DNA of 64,000 bases from CAYLPU01 sp964385635 (GTDB lineage: Bacteria; Chloroflexota; Anaerolineae; B4-G1): assembly GCA_964385635.1 (NCBI GenBank), contig CAYLPU010000003.1, forward strand, positions 1 through 64,000, in the 5' to 3' direction. The translations under genes and the position numbers were made by a program. Shown here piece after piece: positions 23,195-31,199 of the stretch (position 1 is its first letter; each line of letters begins with the position of its first letter). The notes below the pieces were generated by a model, which was given only the letters and a program-made list of their open reading frames with translations, was not told where the DNA came from and searched no databases.

Positions 23195-24015
23195 AAGATG
23201 AGATCATTGTTGAGACTCGCGATTTGGTGAAGGTTTACGGAGATGGAGCGGAGGTGCGGGCGCTGGACGGGGTCAACCTGCACATCGGGCGGGGGGAGTT
23301 CGTGGCCGTGATGGGGCCGTCGGGCAGTGGCAAGTCCACGCTGCTCAACATGATCGGCGCCCTCGATCGTCCCACTAGCGGGCAGACCCTGTTCAACGGG
23401 CAGGACCTGGCAGGAGTGCGCGATCTGGATGCCTTTCGCGCCCGCACCGTCGGGTTCATCTTCCAGTTGCACAACCTGATCCCCACGCTGACCGCCCGTG
23501 AGAATGTGGAGGTGCCGATGCGGGGCCAGCCTATTAACGCGCGGGCCCGTCGCAAAAGAGCAACGGAGTTACTGGAACTGGTTGGGCTAGCGGAGCGGAT
23601 GAACCACTTGCCCAATCAACTATCCGGCGGCGAGCGGCAGCGGGTGGCTATCGCCCGTTCGCTGGCGAACGAGCCCGCGCTGATCCTGGCCGACGAGCCC
23701 ACCGGTGACCTGGACTCCCAGAGCGGCGCGGAGGTGATCGGTTTGATGCACCAACTGAACCATGAGTTGGGCGCCACCGTTATCGTCGTGACCCACGACC
23801 CGGCGGTGGCCCGGCAGACCGGCCGCATCCTGATCATGCGGGATGGCCGTATCGTGCACAGGCACACGGTGGGGACCCCCTTCGAGGAGGACCTGGCCGC
23901 GTTTCGGCGCTCAAAGCTGGGGCAGGCGATTCTGGCGGGAGACGAGGCGGCGCTGGCCCAACTCGGCCCTGACGAGCGGACCGCGCTGCGGCGGCTGCTG
24001 GAAGGGGTGGCGTGA
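23191..24015 (+). CDS. ABC transporter ATPase, LolD/MacB type
   Basis: This 274-aa protein has a GTG start overlapping the previous stop (GTGA). Walker A is GPSGSGKST (about residues 43-51), the signature LSGGERQRVAIA, Walker B LILADEPTGDLDSQ, and the switch His in VVTHDP. The family usually ends near residue 225-230. Here about 45 extra residues follow (FEEDLAAFRRSKLGQAIL..ERTALRRLLEG), probably helical and perhaps contacting the double permeases. It energises the exporter encoded just upstream. Confidence 0.85.
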   Translation: MKDEIIVETRDLVKVYGDGAEVRALDGVNLHIGRGEFVAVMGPSGSGKSTLLNMIGALDRPTSGQTLFNGQDLAGVRDLDAFRARTVGFIFQLHNLIPTLTARENVEVPMRGQPINARARRKRATELLELVGLAERMNHLPNQLSGGERQRVAIARSLANEPALILADEPTGDLDSQSGAEVIGLMHQLNHELGATVIVVTHDPAVARQTGRILIMRDGRIVHRHTVGTPFEEDLAAFRRSKLGQAILAGDEAALAQLGPDERTALRRLLEGVA

Positions 24016-24640
24016 GCCTGGATCTCGTCGAACAGTGGACCCGTTGGGCCGGCGCAGTGGCGGCGTTGGTGTGCTTGATCGCTGCGCTGGCGGGGATGGC
24101 CCGCGGTATGCGCCGTCCCCGCGGGCGGGCGACCGGTCTGGGGAGCAAGGTACTGCGGCTACCGGCCTATCTCCTAATCAGCATCCTACTTCTTTGGCTC
24201 ATGCTACTTGCTGTGGCGACCACTACCGCTGCCGCTCTCGCCTTTGGCCCGGGCCGTGGCGCTGGTTCTGGGCGCGCTGCTCCTCTTCCCTGGCCCTATA
24301 CCTCTGGGCGCGGCTGACGCTGGGTGAGATGTACAACGTCTCCAGCAGCATGGGCGCGCAACTCTACGCCGACCACCGGCTGGTCACCCACGGGCCGTTC
24401 GCCATCGTCCGCCACCCGATGTACCTGGGCGTCATCCTCGCCTCGGCAGGCGGGCTCCTCATCTACCGCACCTGGACGCTTCTGTTCACCACAGTGAGCT
24501 TCCTAGGTCTTGTGCTGCGCGCCCGGCGGGAGGAGGAGGCGCTGGCGGCCGAGTTCAGCGAGCAGTGGGAGGAATACCGCCGGCGGGTGCCGGCCTGGAT
24601 ACTGCATATCTTGAGGAGGCATGGGAGGAACTACGGCTAA
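24012..24640 (+). pseudogene. Frameshifted isoprenylcysteine methyltransferase-like gene
   Basis: The N-terminus MSLDLVEQWTRWAGAVAALV starts at the GTG overlapping the ATPase stop and stays open to about 24,230. The sensible continuation (LARAVALVLGALLLFPG) is in a second frame, and the C-terminal part (LYLWARLTLGEMYNVSSSMG.., then GPFAIVRHPMYLGVIL..WEEYRRRVPAW) is in a third. Two frameshifts within about 60 bases are therefore needed. The intact parts carry the ICMT-type RHP-Y-G and E--Y-RRVP motifs. It is either a recent pseudogene or the site of assembly errors. Confidence 0.65.
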
Positions 24641-24743
24641 CAGACCCGTTATCATCATTGGGGCCGGACTCGCCGGACTCCCCATGGGCTGCTACGCCCT
24701 TGTGAACGGTCACCGCGCCCACATCTTCGAGCACTACTCCTGA
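24621..24743 (+). pseudogene. N-terminal stub of an FAD-dependent oxidoreductase
   Basis: Forty codons from ATG 24621, behind GAGGAGG, encode PVIIIGAGLAGLPMGCYALV followed by NGHRAHIFEHYS and a stop. This is the dinucleotide-binding GxGxxG start of phytoene-desaturase/carotenoid-isomerase-like flavoproteins, which continue for ~450 residues more. The rest is absent and the padR promoter follows, so the gene was truncated by a deletion. Confidence 0.6.
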
Positions 24744-24768
24744 TCCACAGAAATCCCCCGAAAACCTC

Positions 24769-24838
24769 TTGACAAAATCCCTGTTTTGTGGTATTATATG
24801 TCTAGTCTTATATATGATTGCTCCTATATGTAAGGAGA
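24769..24838 (+). promoter_or_regulatory. padR promoter with AT-rich operator
   Basis: TTGACA (24769-24774) and TATTAT (24792-24797) are 17 bases apart. Downstream, TATATG words (24795-24800, 24811-24816, 24826-24830) recur at about 16-base steps up to the AAGGAGA site. PadR proteins bind ATGT..ACAT-type sites over their own promoters, so autorepression is likely. Confidence 0.6.
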
Positions 24839-24841
24839 TAG

Positions 24842-25417
24842 ATGTCACTGGAACACGCCATCCTGGGTTTCCTGCATTACGCCCCCTCTTCGGGGTATGA
24901 CCTGAAGAAGGCATTCGACACCTCGGTGCGTCACTTCTGGCCGGCCGACCAGAGCCAGATTTACCGCACCCTGGCGCGGATGACGGAGCGGGAATGGGTG
25001 AAGGTGGAAGTCATTTCTCAGGAAGACCGCCCGTCCCGCAAAGTCTACCACATCACCGAGGCGGGCCGGGAGGAACTGTGCCGCTGGCTGACCACCCCTC
25101 TGCCCCTCAATGAGTCACGCCTTCCCTGGCTGATTCAGGTCTTCTTTGCCGGGCAACTGGACGACGAGGAGATTCTGGCCCTCTTTGAGCGGGAAGCCGA
25201 GCAATTGCGGGCAAGGCTGGAGCGCTACGATCTGATTCCGCAGGAGAGTGCCGTCTACGTCGAAGCGGTCGATTCCCCCCGCGAGACCTTCTTCTGGATG
25301 TTGACCCTGGATTATGGGATCACAGTGAACCAGACGACTTTGGAGTGGGTAGAAAAAGTCATCCAGCGCCTTCGGCGCAAAGAGCAACCACCTTCTGAGA
25401 AAGGAGAACGACAATGA
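24842..25417 (+). CDS. PadR family transcriptional regulator
   Basis: This 191-aa protein has an N-terminal winged helix (residues 3-80: EHAILGFLHYAPSSGYDLKKAF, then SQIYRTLARMTEREWVKVEV and a wing with RPSRKVYHIT). The C-terminal dimerisation domain is of the PadR-s1 'Vir' type (PWLIQVFFAGQLDDEEILALFEREAEQL). The start is ATG 24842 with AAGGAGA. It overlaps the next gene by four bases and presumably controls that two-gene flavoprotein/SCP2 unit. Confidence 0.85.
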   Translation: MSLEHAILGFLHYAPSSGYDLKKAFDTSVRHFWPADQSQIYRTLARMTEREWVKVEVISQEDRPSRKVYHITEAGREELCRWLTTPLPLNESRLPWLIQVFFAGQLDDEEILALFEREAEQLRARLERYDLIPQESAVYVEAVDSPRETFFWMLTLDYGITVNQTTLEWVEKVIQRLRRKEQPPSEKGERQ

Positions 25418-26517
25418 AGATTCTAGCCATCAACGGAAGCCCCCGGGGTGCCCGGGGCAACACCGACCGCATCCTGCAACCCTTCCTGGAGGGGGCGCGG
25501 GAGGCAGGCGCGGAAACGGAGGTAGTGTATCTCAAGGACAAGAAGATCAACTATTGCCTGGGCTGCTTCAATTGTTGGACCAAGACACCCGGCGTCTGCG
25601 TTCACAAGGATGACATGCCCGAACTGTTGGAAAAGATGCGACGAGCGGACATCATGGTCTACGCCACGCCGCTCTACGTCTTTACCGTCACCGCGCAGAT
25701 GAAAACGTTTATGGACCGCCACATCCCCCTGATTGAGCCTTACATCGTCAAGCGGGGCGACCAGTACATCCATCCCCCGCGCTACGAGACGCGCCACAAC
25801 AAAGTGGTGCTCATCTCAAACTGTGGCTTCCCGGAACGACATCACTTTTCGGGGCTGGTGGAGACGTTCCGCCGCTTCACTTCTGGCCCCAATTCGGAAC
25901 TGGCCGCCACCATCCTATGTGCTGGTGGGGAGTTGCTGAAGCAGCCAGCGCTGCAGGAGAGTCTCAGTTGGTACATTGAGGCCGCCCGCCGCGCCGGGCG
26001 GGAGGTGGTCGAGCAGGGCCACATCGCACCGGAGACACAGGAGGTGTTGGACCGGCCGCTGGCCGATCCGGCGGTCTACTCCCAGATGGCGAACGCTCAC
26101 TGGGACAGCGTCATCGTTCGCCCGGAGGGAGGGAGCGGGCCGGGGGAGGACGAGCCGGGAACGAGGCTGCCGCCGCCCGCCTCCCGCGACACGGTGCGCG
26201 ACGTGATCGCCGGGATGACGATGGTCTTTAACCCCGATGAAGTGGGCGACTTGCAGTCCGTGGTCCAGTTCGACGTGAGCGGCGAGGAGCCGGGGCAATA
26301 CTATCTGCGCATCGCCGAGGGGAAGTGTGCAGCGTTCGAGGGTGTGCATCCCGAACCCACGTTGACCATCCACACGCCCTCGGAAGTGTGGCTGCGCATC
26401 AGCCGAGGCGAACTGGACGGTGCACGGGCGATGATGGAGGGGAAGTACTCCATTGAGGGCGACCTGGGGTTGCTGATCCGCTTCAACAGACTCTTTGCGA
26501 CCCCATCGGAGGTGTAG
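25414..26517 (+). CDS. FMN-dependent NADPH reductase fused to an SCP2 sterol-carrier domain
   Basis: This is a 367-aa two-domain protein. Residues 1-~185 form a flavodoxin-like FMN reductase (INGSPRGARGNTDRIL, phosphate loop; GCFNCW; YATPLYVFTVTAQMKTFMDR). The linker of ~70 residues is followed by an SCP2 domain (about 265-365: VIAGMTMVFNPDEV, YYLRIAEGKCAAFEG, LTIHTPSEVWLRISRGELDG). SCP2 domains bind lipids or hydrophobic ligands, so the enzyme may reduce a lipid-soluble substrate such as a quinone. The next gene carries a second SCP2 domain. The fusion is not common in my knowledge. Confidence 0.8.
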   Translation: MKILAINGSPRGARGNTDRILQPFLEGAREAGAETEVVYLKDKKINYCLGCFNCWTKTPGVCVHKDDMPELLEKMRRADIMVYATPLYVFTVTAQMKTFMDRHIPLIEPYIVKRGDQYIHPPRYETRHNKVVLISNCGFPERHHFSGLVETFRRFTSGPNSELAATILCAGGELLKQPALQESLSWYIEAARRAGREVVEQGHIAPETQEVLDRPLADPAVYSQMANAHWDSVIVRPEGGSGPGEDEPGTRLPPPASRDTVRDVIAGMTMVFNPDEVGDLQSVVQFDVSGEEPGQYYLRIAEGKCAAFEGVHPEPTLTIHTPSEVWLRISRGELDGARAMMEGKYSIEGDLGLLIRFNRLFATPSEV

Positions 26518-26521
26518 CAGA

Positions 26522-27496
26522 ATGACAGAGAAGAAGAAAGCCCGCATCTCCGGCATGGTCTGGACAGCCATTGCTTTCGTGCCCTGGATTTTCTACTGGG
26601 TGCTCGCCGGGATGGGACACACGACCGCTGCCATTCTATCGGGGCTATCTGTCTCCCTGGCGCTTAACGGCTACCGTTTCGCCATCCGCAAAGTGAAGAT
26701 CCTGGACGCGGTGTCGCTGGGCTTCCTCGCCATCAGCGCCCTCATCACCCTCGTCCTGGGCAGCGATTTGCTGGTCTTCTACGGCGGCGTGCTGTCAGAC
26801 GCCACCCTGGCGCTGATGGCGTGGGGCTCTCTCATCGCCGGTAATCCTTTCACCTACGACTACGCGAAGGAGGACTGGGACGAAGCTTTCTGGGACGATC
26901 CGATCTTCGTTGAGACGAACCAGATCATCACCGCCGTCTGGGGCGGAATCTTCACTACGCAGGCCCTCATCGGGGGAACGGCGATGGTGATGGGGCTGGA
27001 GGGGATGACTCGGATCATCCTGGTGGCGGTCGTTCCTCGCTCCTTGTTGGCCATCGGGATTGCATTCTCGGCATGGTTTCCCCACTGGTATCCCCAACGC
27101 GCGGCAGCGCGGCGAGGCGGCCAGCGCATCGACGGGATACCGGACGGCGTGGCAGGTCTGCGGCTGGTCGAGTTCATGCCGCTTGCTTTCAACGCCGGGG
27201 CAGCCGACGACATGCGGGCCACGGTACAGTTCCACCTGAGCGGCGACGATGGCGGCGCAGGCTACCTGCAGATCGAGCCGGGCCGCTGCACCTTCCACCC
27301 CGGCAAAGCGGACCAACCTACTTTGGTGATAGAAAGCCCAGCCGAGGTGTGGGCGGCCATCGTCAGGGGAGAGATGAACGGTACTGAAGCCTTCCTGACC
27401 GGTGCCTACCGTGCCACCGGCGATCTGAATGTACTGCTACGATTTGATGCGATGTTCAGAGAGGACAACCTTCGAGGTGATCCGTCACTGAGTTGA
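26522..27496 (+). CDS. Membrane protein with C-terminal SCP2 domain
   Basis: This 324-aa protein has about five to six TM helices in residues 8-195 (AIAFVPWIFYWVLAG; AAILSGLSVSLALNG; VSLGFLAISALITLVLG; IFTTQALIGGTAMVMG; LLAIGIAFSAWF). A soluble SCP2-like domain follows (about 215-315: LRLVEFMPLAFNAGAADDM, YLQIEPGRCTFHPG, LVIESPAEVWAAIVRGEMNG). It begins four bases after the flavoprotein stop. The shared lipid-binding domain suggests the two proteins handle the same hydrophobic compound, one in the membrane and one redox-active. Confidence 0.75.
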   Translation: MTEKKKARISGMVWTAIAFVPWIFYWVLAGMGHTTAAILSGLSVSLALNGYRFAIRKVKILDAVSLGFLAISALITLVLGSDLLVFYGGVLSDATLALMAWGSLIAGNPFTYDYAKEDWDEAFWDDPIFVETNQIITAVWGGIFTTQALIGGTAMVMGLEGMTRIILVAVVPRSLLAIGIAFSAWFPHWYPQRAAARRGGQRIDGIPDGVAGLRLVEFMPLAFNAGAADDMRATVQFHLSGDDGGAGYLQIEPGRCTFHPGKADQPTLVIESPAEVWAAIVRGEMNGTEAFLTGAYRATGDLNVLLRFDAMFREDNLRGDPSLS

Positions 27497-27609
27497 GGAG
27501 AAATACTCGCTTGCCGTCAACGGCTGTTCGGCAGGGGAATTTGGTAGAAAGCAATTACCCGGCACTAACACCCCTCCTGCCCCGTCACACCCCAGGCCAA
27601 GGAGCAGGC

Positions 27610-28746
27610 TCACATCCCCCGTCCATCGTCCAGGACATCCCGCACCCAGAGGGCGGCCAGCCGTCGCAACAACCGTCGCAGCCAGGAGCGGAGCGCGGCC
27701 AGGTTGTAGCGCAGCCGTCGCAAGAACCGCCGCCAGAGTGGGGCTGGCGCTGGCTGCGGGCGGGTCCAGCGGATGGCCACTGCACCCCAGGTCAACCCCG
27801 CGCCGAATCCCACACAGACCACCAGGTCGCCCGGCCGGATACGGCCCTCCTCCACTGCTTCGCTCAGGGCGATGGGGATAGAGGCGGCGGAGGTGTTACC
27901 GTATCGTTCCAGGTTGCTGTAGACCCCCTCGGGAGGCAGGCCCAGGGACCGGGCCGCCGCTTCGATGATACGCTGGTTGGCCTGGTGGGGGATCAGCAGG
28001 TTCAGATCGGCCAGCGAGAGCCCGGCCTCCTCCAGCACCTCCCGCGTGGCGGTGGGTATGGCGCGCACAGCGAAGCGGAAGACCTCCCGCCCCTTCATCT
28101 GGATGAAGTGCAACCTCTCTGCCACGGTCCGATGGGAGGCCGGCATCCGGCTCCCGCCGGCCGGCAGCCGCAGGAGGTCCCCTCCGGAGCCGTCCGCTCC
28201 CAGGACCGTGGCGAGCACCCCGCCCTCGTTCTCGCCCGCCCGGAGGACCACCGCCCCAGCCCCGTCGCCGAACAGGATGCAGGTGGCCCGGTCGGTCCAG
28301 TCGGTGATGCGGGAGAGGGTCTCCGCGCCGATCACCAGCGCCGTCTGGTAGACATCGGCGGACAGCAGGTGCGCGGCGACGCTGAGACCGTAGACGAAAC
28401 CAGAGCAACCCGCCGACAGATCGAAGGCGACAGCCCGGGTGGCTCCCAGCGCGTCCTGGACCAGGCAGGCAGTAGCGGGGAAGAGGTAGTCAGGCGTTGC
28501 AGTGGCGACGACGATCAGATCAAGTTGGACCGGGCTGAGTCCCGCCACCTCCAGCGCCTGCTGGGCGGCTTGGGTCGCCATGCTGGCCGTCGTCTCGCCG
28601 TCCTCGGCGATGTGTCGTTCACGGATGCCGGTCCGCGCGTGGATCCACCCGTCGGAGGTGTCCACCATCCGCGAGAGATCATCGTTGGTCAGCACACGTC
28701 GCGGGACGTACTTCCCCCAGCCGACGACATGGGTATGGGCCTTCAC
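27610..28746 (-). CDS. fabH: Beta-ketoacyl-ACP synthase III (FabH-like)
   Basis: This 378-aa enzyme of the KAS III family has the full Cys-His-Asn triad: C114 in SAGCSGF, H253 in PHQAN and N283 in YGNTSAAS. It condenses acyl-CoA with malonyl-ACP to start fatty acid chains or, in relatives, makes special starters. The start is GTG 28746, overlapping the fabF stop (GTGA). The family usually ends near residue 330. Here ~45 extra C-terminal residues are strongly Arg-rich and amphipathic (WRRFLRRLRYNLAAL, SWLRRLLRRLAALW) and may bind membranes. No fabD, fabG or acpP is adjacent. Confidence 0.85.
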   Translation of the reverse strand: MKAHTHVVGWGKYVPRRVLTNDDLSRMVDTSDGWIHARTGIRERHIAEDGETTASMATQAAQQALEVAGLSPVQLDLIVVATATPDYLFPATACLVQDALGATRAVAFDLSAGCSGFVYGLSVAAHLLSADVYQTALVIGAETLSRITDWTDRATCILFGDGAGAVVLRAGENEGGVLATVLGADGSGGDLLRLPAGGSRMPASHRTVAERLHFIQMKGREVFRFAVRAIPTATREVLEEAGLSLADLNLLIPHQANQRIIEAAARSLGLPPEGVYSNLERYGNTSAASIPIALSEAVEEGRIRPGDLVVCVGFGAGLTWGAVAIRWTRPQPAPAPLWRRFLRRLRYNLAALRSWLRRLLRRLAALWVRDVLDDGRGM

Positions 28747-29990
28747 GTGGCTTCTTTCCAGTGGCGGAAGATAAGGCACCCGTTGTGGCCGCCGAAGCCG
28801 AAGGAGTTGGAAAGGACCACCCGGGGTTCCATCTGTCGCGCCTGGTTGGGCACGTAGTCCAGGTCGCACTCCGGGTCGGGATGCTCGTAGTTGAGAGTCG
28901 GATGGACCCAGCCGGTCTCAAGGCTCTTGACGCATGCGATGGCCTCGACCGCCCCCGCCGCCCCCATCAGGTGACCCAGCATGGACTTGGTGGAACTGAC
29001 CGCCAGCCGGTCGGCATGGGGGCCGAAGACGGCGCGGATGGCCTGGGTCTCTATGGGGTCGTTGAGGAGCGTGCCGGTACCGTGGGCGTTGATGTAGTCC
29101 ACCTCCTCGGGGGACAGGCCTGCGTCGTGGAGCGCCTGTTCCATTGCCCACGCCGCTCCCTGCCCCGTCTCCTCCGGCGCGGTGATGTGCCAGGCATCGG
29201 CGGTCGCTCCATAGCCGGCCAGTTCACAGTAGATGCGGGCGCTGCGCTGCCGGGCATGCTCCAGGCTCTCCAGCACCAGCGCTCCGGCTCCCTCCCCCAA
29301 CACAAACCCATCTCGTTCGGCGTCGAAGGGGCGGCTGGCTCGCTCGGGCTCATCGTTGCGGGTGGAGATTGCCCTCATGTTCCTGAAGGCAGAGAGGGTG
29401 AGAGGGCAGATGACCGCCTCGCTTCCGCCGCAGACCATCACCTCCGCGTGTCCCCGCCGGATCACCTCCGCTGCTTCCCCGATGGCATGAGAGCCTGTAG
29501 CGCAGGCGGAGGCTACACACAGATTAGGGCCTCGCAGACCGTAGGTGATGGCGACAGTAGCAGAAGCGGCATTGGGCATCATCATCGGTGCCATAAAAGG
29601 GTTCACGCGGCGGGGGCCGGACATCTGGAGGACGTCGTAGTTCTTCAATAGAGTGAGGACACCGCCGATGGCGGTTCCGATGATCACGCCAGCCTCTCGC
29701 CCGTCATCTCCCTTGAACTGCAGCCCGGCGTCGGCTAGCGCCTGCCGGGCGGCTTCCAGTGCGAAGATGGCGAAGCGGTCGTGTCGGCGGGCCTGCCGGC
29801 GGCCGAAGAGGGCCACAGGGTCGAAATCCTTGACCTCAGCGGCGATCCGTACCTCCAGGTGGGATGGATTGAACAGGGTGATGGGACCGACGCCGCTGCG
29901 GCCCGCCAGCAGTCCCTCCCATAGCGTGGGCACGTCGTTCCCCAGCGGCGTGACCGCGCCCAGGCCGGTGATGACCACGTGTTTTCTCAT
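28743..29990 (-). CDS. fabF: Beta-ketoacyl-ACP synthase II (FabF)
   Basis: This 415-aa KAS I/II enzyme has the Cys-His-His triad: C163 in SACATGSHAIG, H303 in NAHGTGT and H340 in KSMLGHLMGAAG. It elongates acyl-ACP with malonyl-ACP in the cytoplasm. It is the upstream gene of a two-gene minus-strand unit with fabH. A TTGACC..17..-like stretch and an AGGAGG lie before it at about 29,995-30,020. The gene is full length and shows no oddity. Confidence 0.9.
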   Translation of the reverse strand: MRKHVVITGLGAVTPLGNDVPTLWEGLLAGRSGVGPITLFNPSHLEVRIAAEVKDFDPVALFGRRQARRHDRFAIFALEAARQALADAGLQFKGDDGREAGVIIGTAIGGVLTLLKNYDVLQMSGPRRVNPFMAPMMMPNAASATVAITYGLRGPNLCVASACATGSHAIGEAAEVIRRGHAEVMVCGGSEAVICPLTLSAFRNMRAISTRNDEPERASRPFDAERDGFVLGEGAGALVLESLEHARQRSARIYCELAGYGATADAWHITAPEETGQGAAWAMEQALHDAGLSPEEVDYINAHGTGTLLNDPIETQAIRAVFGPHADRLAVSSTKSMLGHLMGAAGAVEAIACVKSLETGWVHPTLNYEHPDPECDLDYVPNQARQMEPRVVLSNSFGFGGHNGCLIFRHWKEAT

Positions 29991-30091
29991 CCTTGCCTCC
30001 TATCCCTGATCGGTCAAAAGAAGAAACACCAACACCGCCAGGAAGTGACGGAGTCTACTGACGATCATCGCAACGCTGGCGCTGCAGACCT

Positions 30092-30120
30092 TTGACTTCC
30101 CCGCAGGTTTGGGCTATACT
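30092..30120 (+). promoter_or_regulatory. Promoter of the galE operon
   Basis: TTGACT (30092-30097) and TATACT (30115-30120) are separated by 17 bases, 95 bases before the galE start. The region between holds no gene. AAGGAGG precedes the start codon. Confidence 0.55.
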
Positions 30121-30215
30121 GAACTCAGGAAGAAAGCATTAACCACCACTGAGAAGCGAAACGAAAGCGGCGAGCGTACGGAAGCGGGACAAATAGAGAT
30201 TAAGGAGGTCTACAC

Positions 30216-31199
30216 GTGAACATCCTCGTCACCGGTGGCGCTGGCTACATCGGCAGCATCGTCACTGAGGAACTCATCAAGCAAGGCGACGGTGTCGTCG
30301 TCTTCGACAACCTGTACTATGGTCATCGGGCTGCCGTTTACCCCGAGGCTGCCTTCGTCGAGGGAGACCTGGCCGACCGGGCCGCCGTCAAGTCCCTGTT
30401 CGACACCCACGACATCGAGGCGGTGATGCATTTCGCCTCCCACACCCTGGTGGGCGAATCTATGGAGCAGCCCTTCAAGTACCTGGGCGACAACGTCACT
30501 AACGGCCTGAACCTGCTGCAAGAAGCGGTCGCCCACGATGTGCGTCGTTTCATCCTCTCCTCCTCCGCCAGTCTCTTCGCCGACCCGGAGCGCGTGCCGA
30601 TTGACGAGGAAGAGTGCGTCATTCCCGCCAATCCCTACGGCGAGTCCAAGAACATCCTGGAGCGTTTGCTCCACTGGCTGGACCACATCTACGGCTTCCA
30701 CTACGCGGCGCTGCGCTACTTCAACGCAGCCGGCGCCTCCCCCTCCGGCGAGCGGGGCGAGGACCACGATCCCGAGACACATTTGATTCCGCTCACCCTG
30801 CAGGTACCGCTGGGCCAGCGCGAAAGGGTCACCATCTTCGGCGACGACTACCCCACTCGCGACGGCACCTGCGTGCGCGACTACATCCACGTGGTCGACC
30901 TGGCGCAGGCCCACATCCTGGCTCTGAGGGCGCTCGACGAGGGCAGCCGCACCTACAACCTGGGTAATGGCGAGGGGTTTACTGTCAAAGAGGTCATTGA
31001 GACCTGCCGAGAGGTGACCGGTCACCCCATCCCGGCTGAGGTCGGCCCGCGTCGCCCCGGCGACGCGGCTGAGTTGGTCGCCAGCAGCGAGAAGATCCGG
31101 CGCGAACTGGGCTGGGAACCGCAGTACCCTGACCTGCGGACTATCGTCGAGCACGCCTGGGAGTGGCACCGCACGCATCCGCACGGGTATGGGGACTGA
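30216..31199 (+). CDS. galE: UDP-glucose 4-epimerase
   Basis: This 327-aa extended SDR has VTGGAGYIGSIVTEELI (residues 5-21) as the NAD-binding motif, the catalytic YGESK around 148-152, and RYFNAAGASPSGERGEDHDPETHLIP as the GalE-specific substrate loop. It interconverts UDP-glucose and UDP-galactose for surface polysaccharide. GTG 30216 follows AAGGAGG. It overlaps the glycosyltransferase start by one base, consistent with a shared glycan role. Confidence 0.9.
   Translation: MNILVTGGAGYIGSIVTEELIKQGDGVVVFDNLYYGHRAAVYPEAAFVEGDLADRAAVKSLFDTHDIEAVMHFASHTLVGESMEQPFKYLGDNVTNGLNLLQEAVAHDVRRFILSSSASLFADPERVPIDEEECVIPANPYGESKNILERLLHWLDHIYGFHYAALRYFNAAGASPSGERGEDHDPETHLIPLTLQVPLGQRERVTIFGDDYPTRDGTCVRDYIHVVDLAQAHILALRALDEGSRTYNLGNGEGFTVKEVIETCREVTGHPIPAEVGPRRPGDAAELVASSEKIRRELGWEPQYPDLRTIVEHAWEWHRTHPHGYGD

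Noticed and set aside
23843..24300. Continuous frame from the ATPase gene into the methyltransferase
   Set aside because: It is a shadow of the ATPase until about 24,015; only the part after about 24,290 has meaning, as the tail of a frameshifted gene.
24769..24838. Prophage or attachment site at the AT-rich island before padR
   Set aside because: No integrase or phage genes nearby; a promoter with operator explains the composition.
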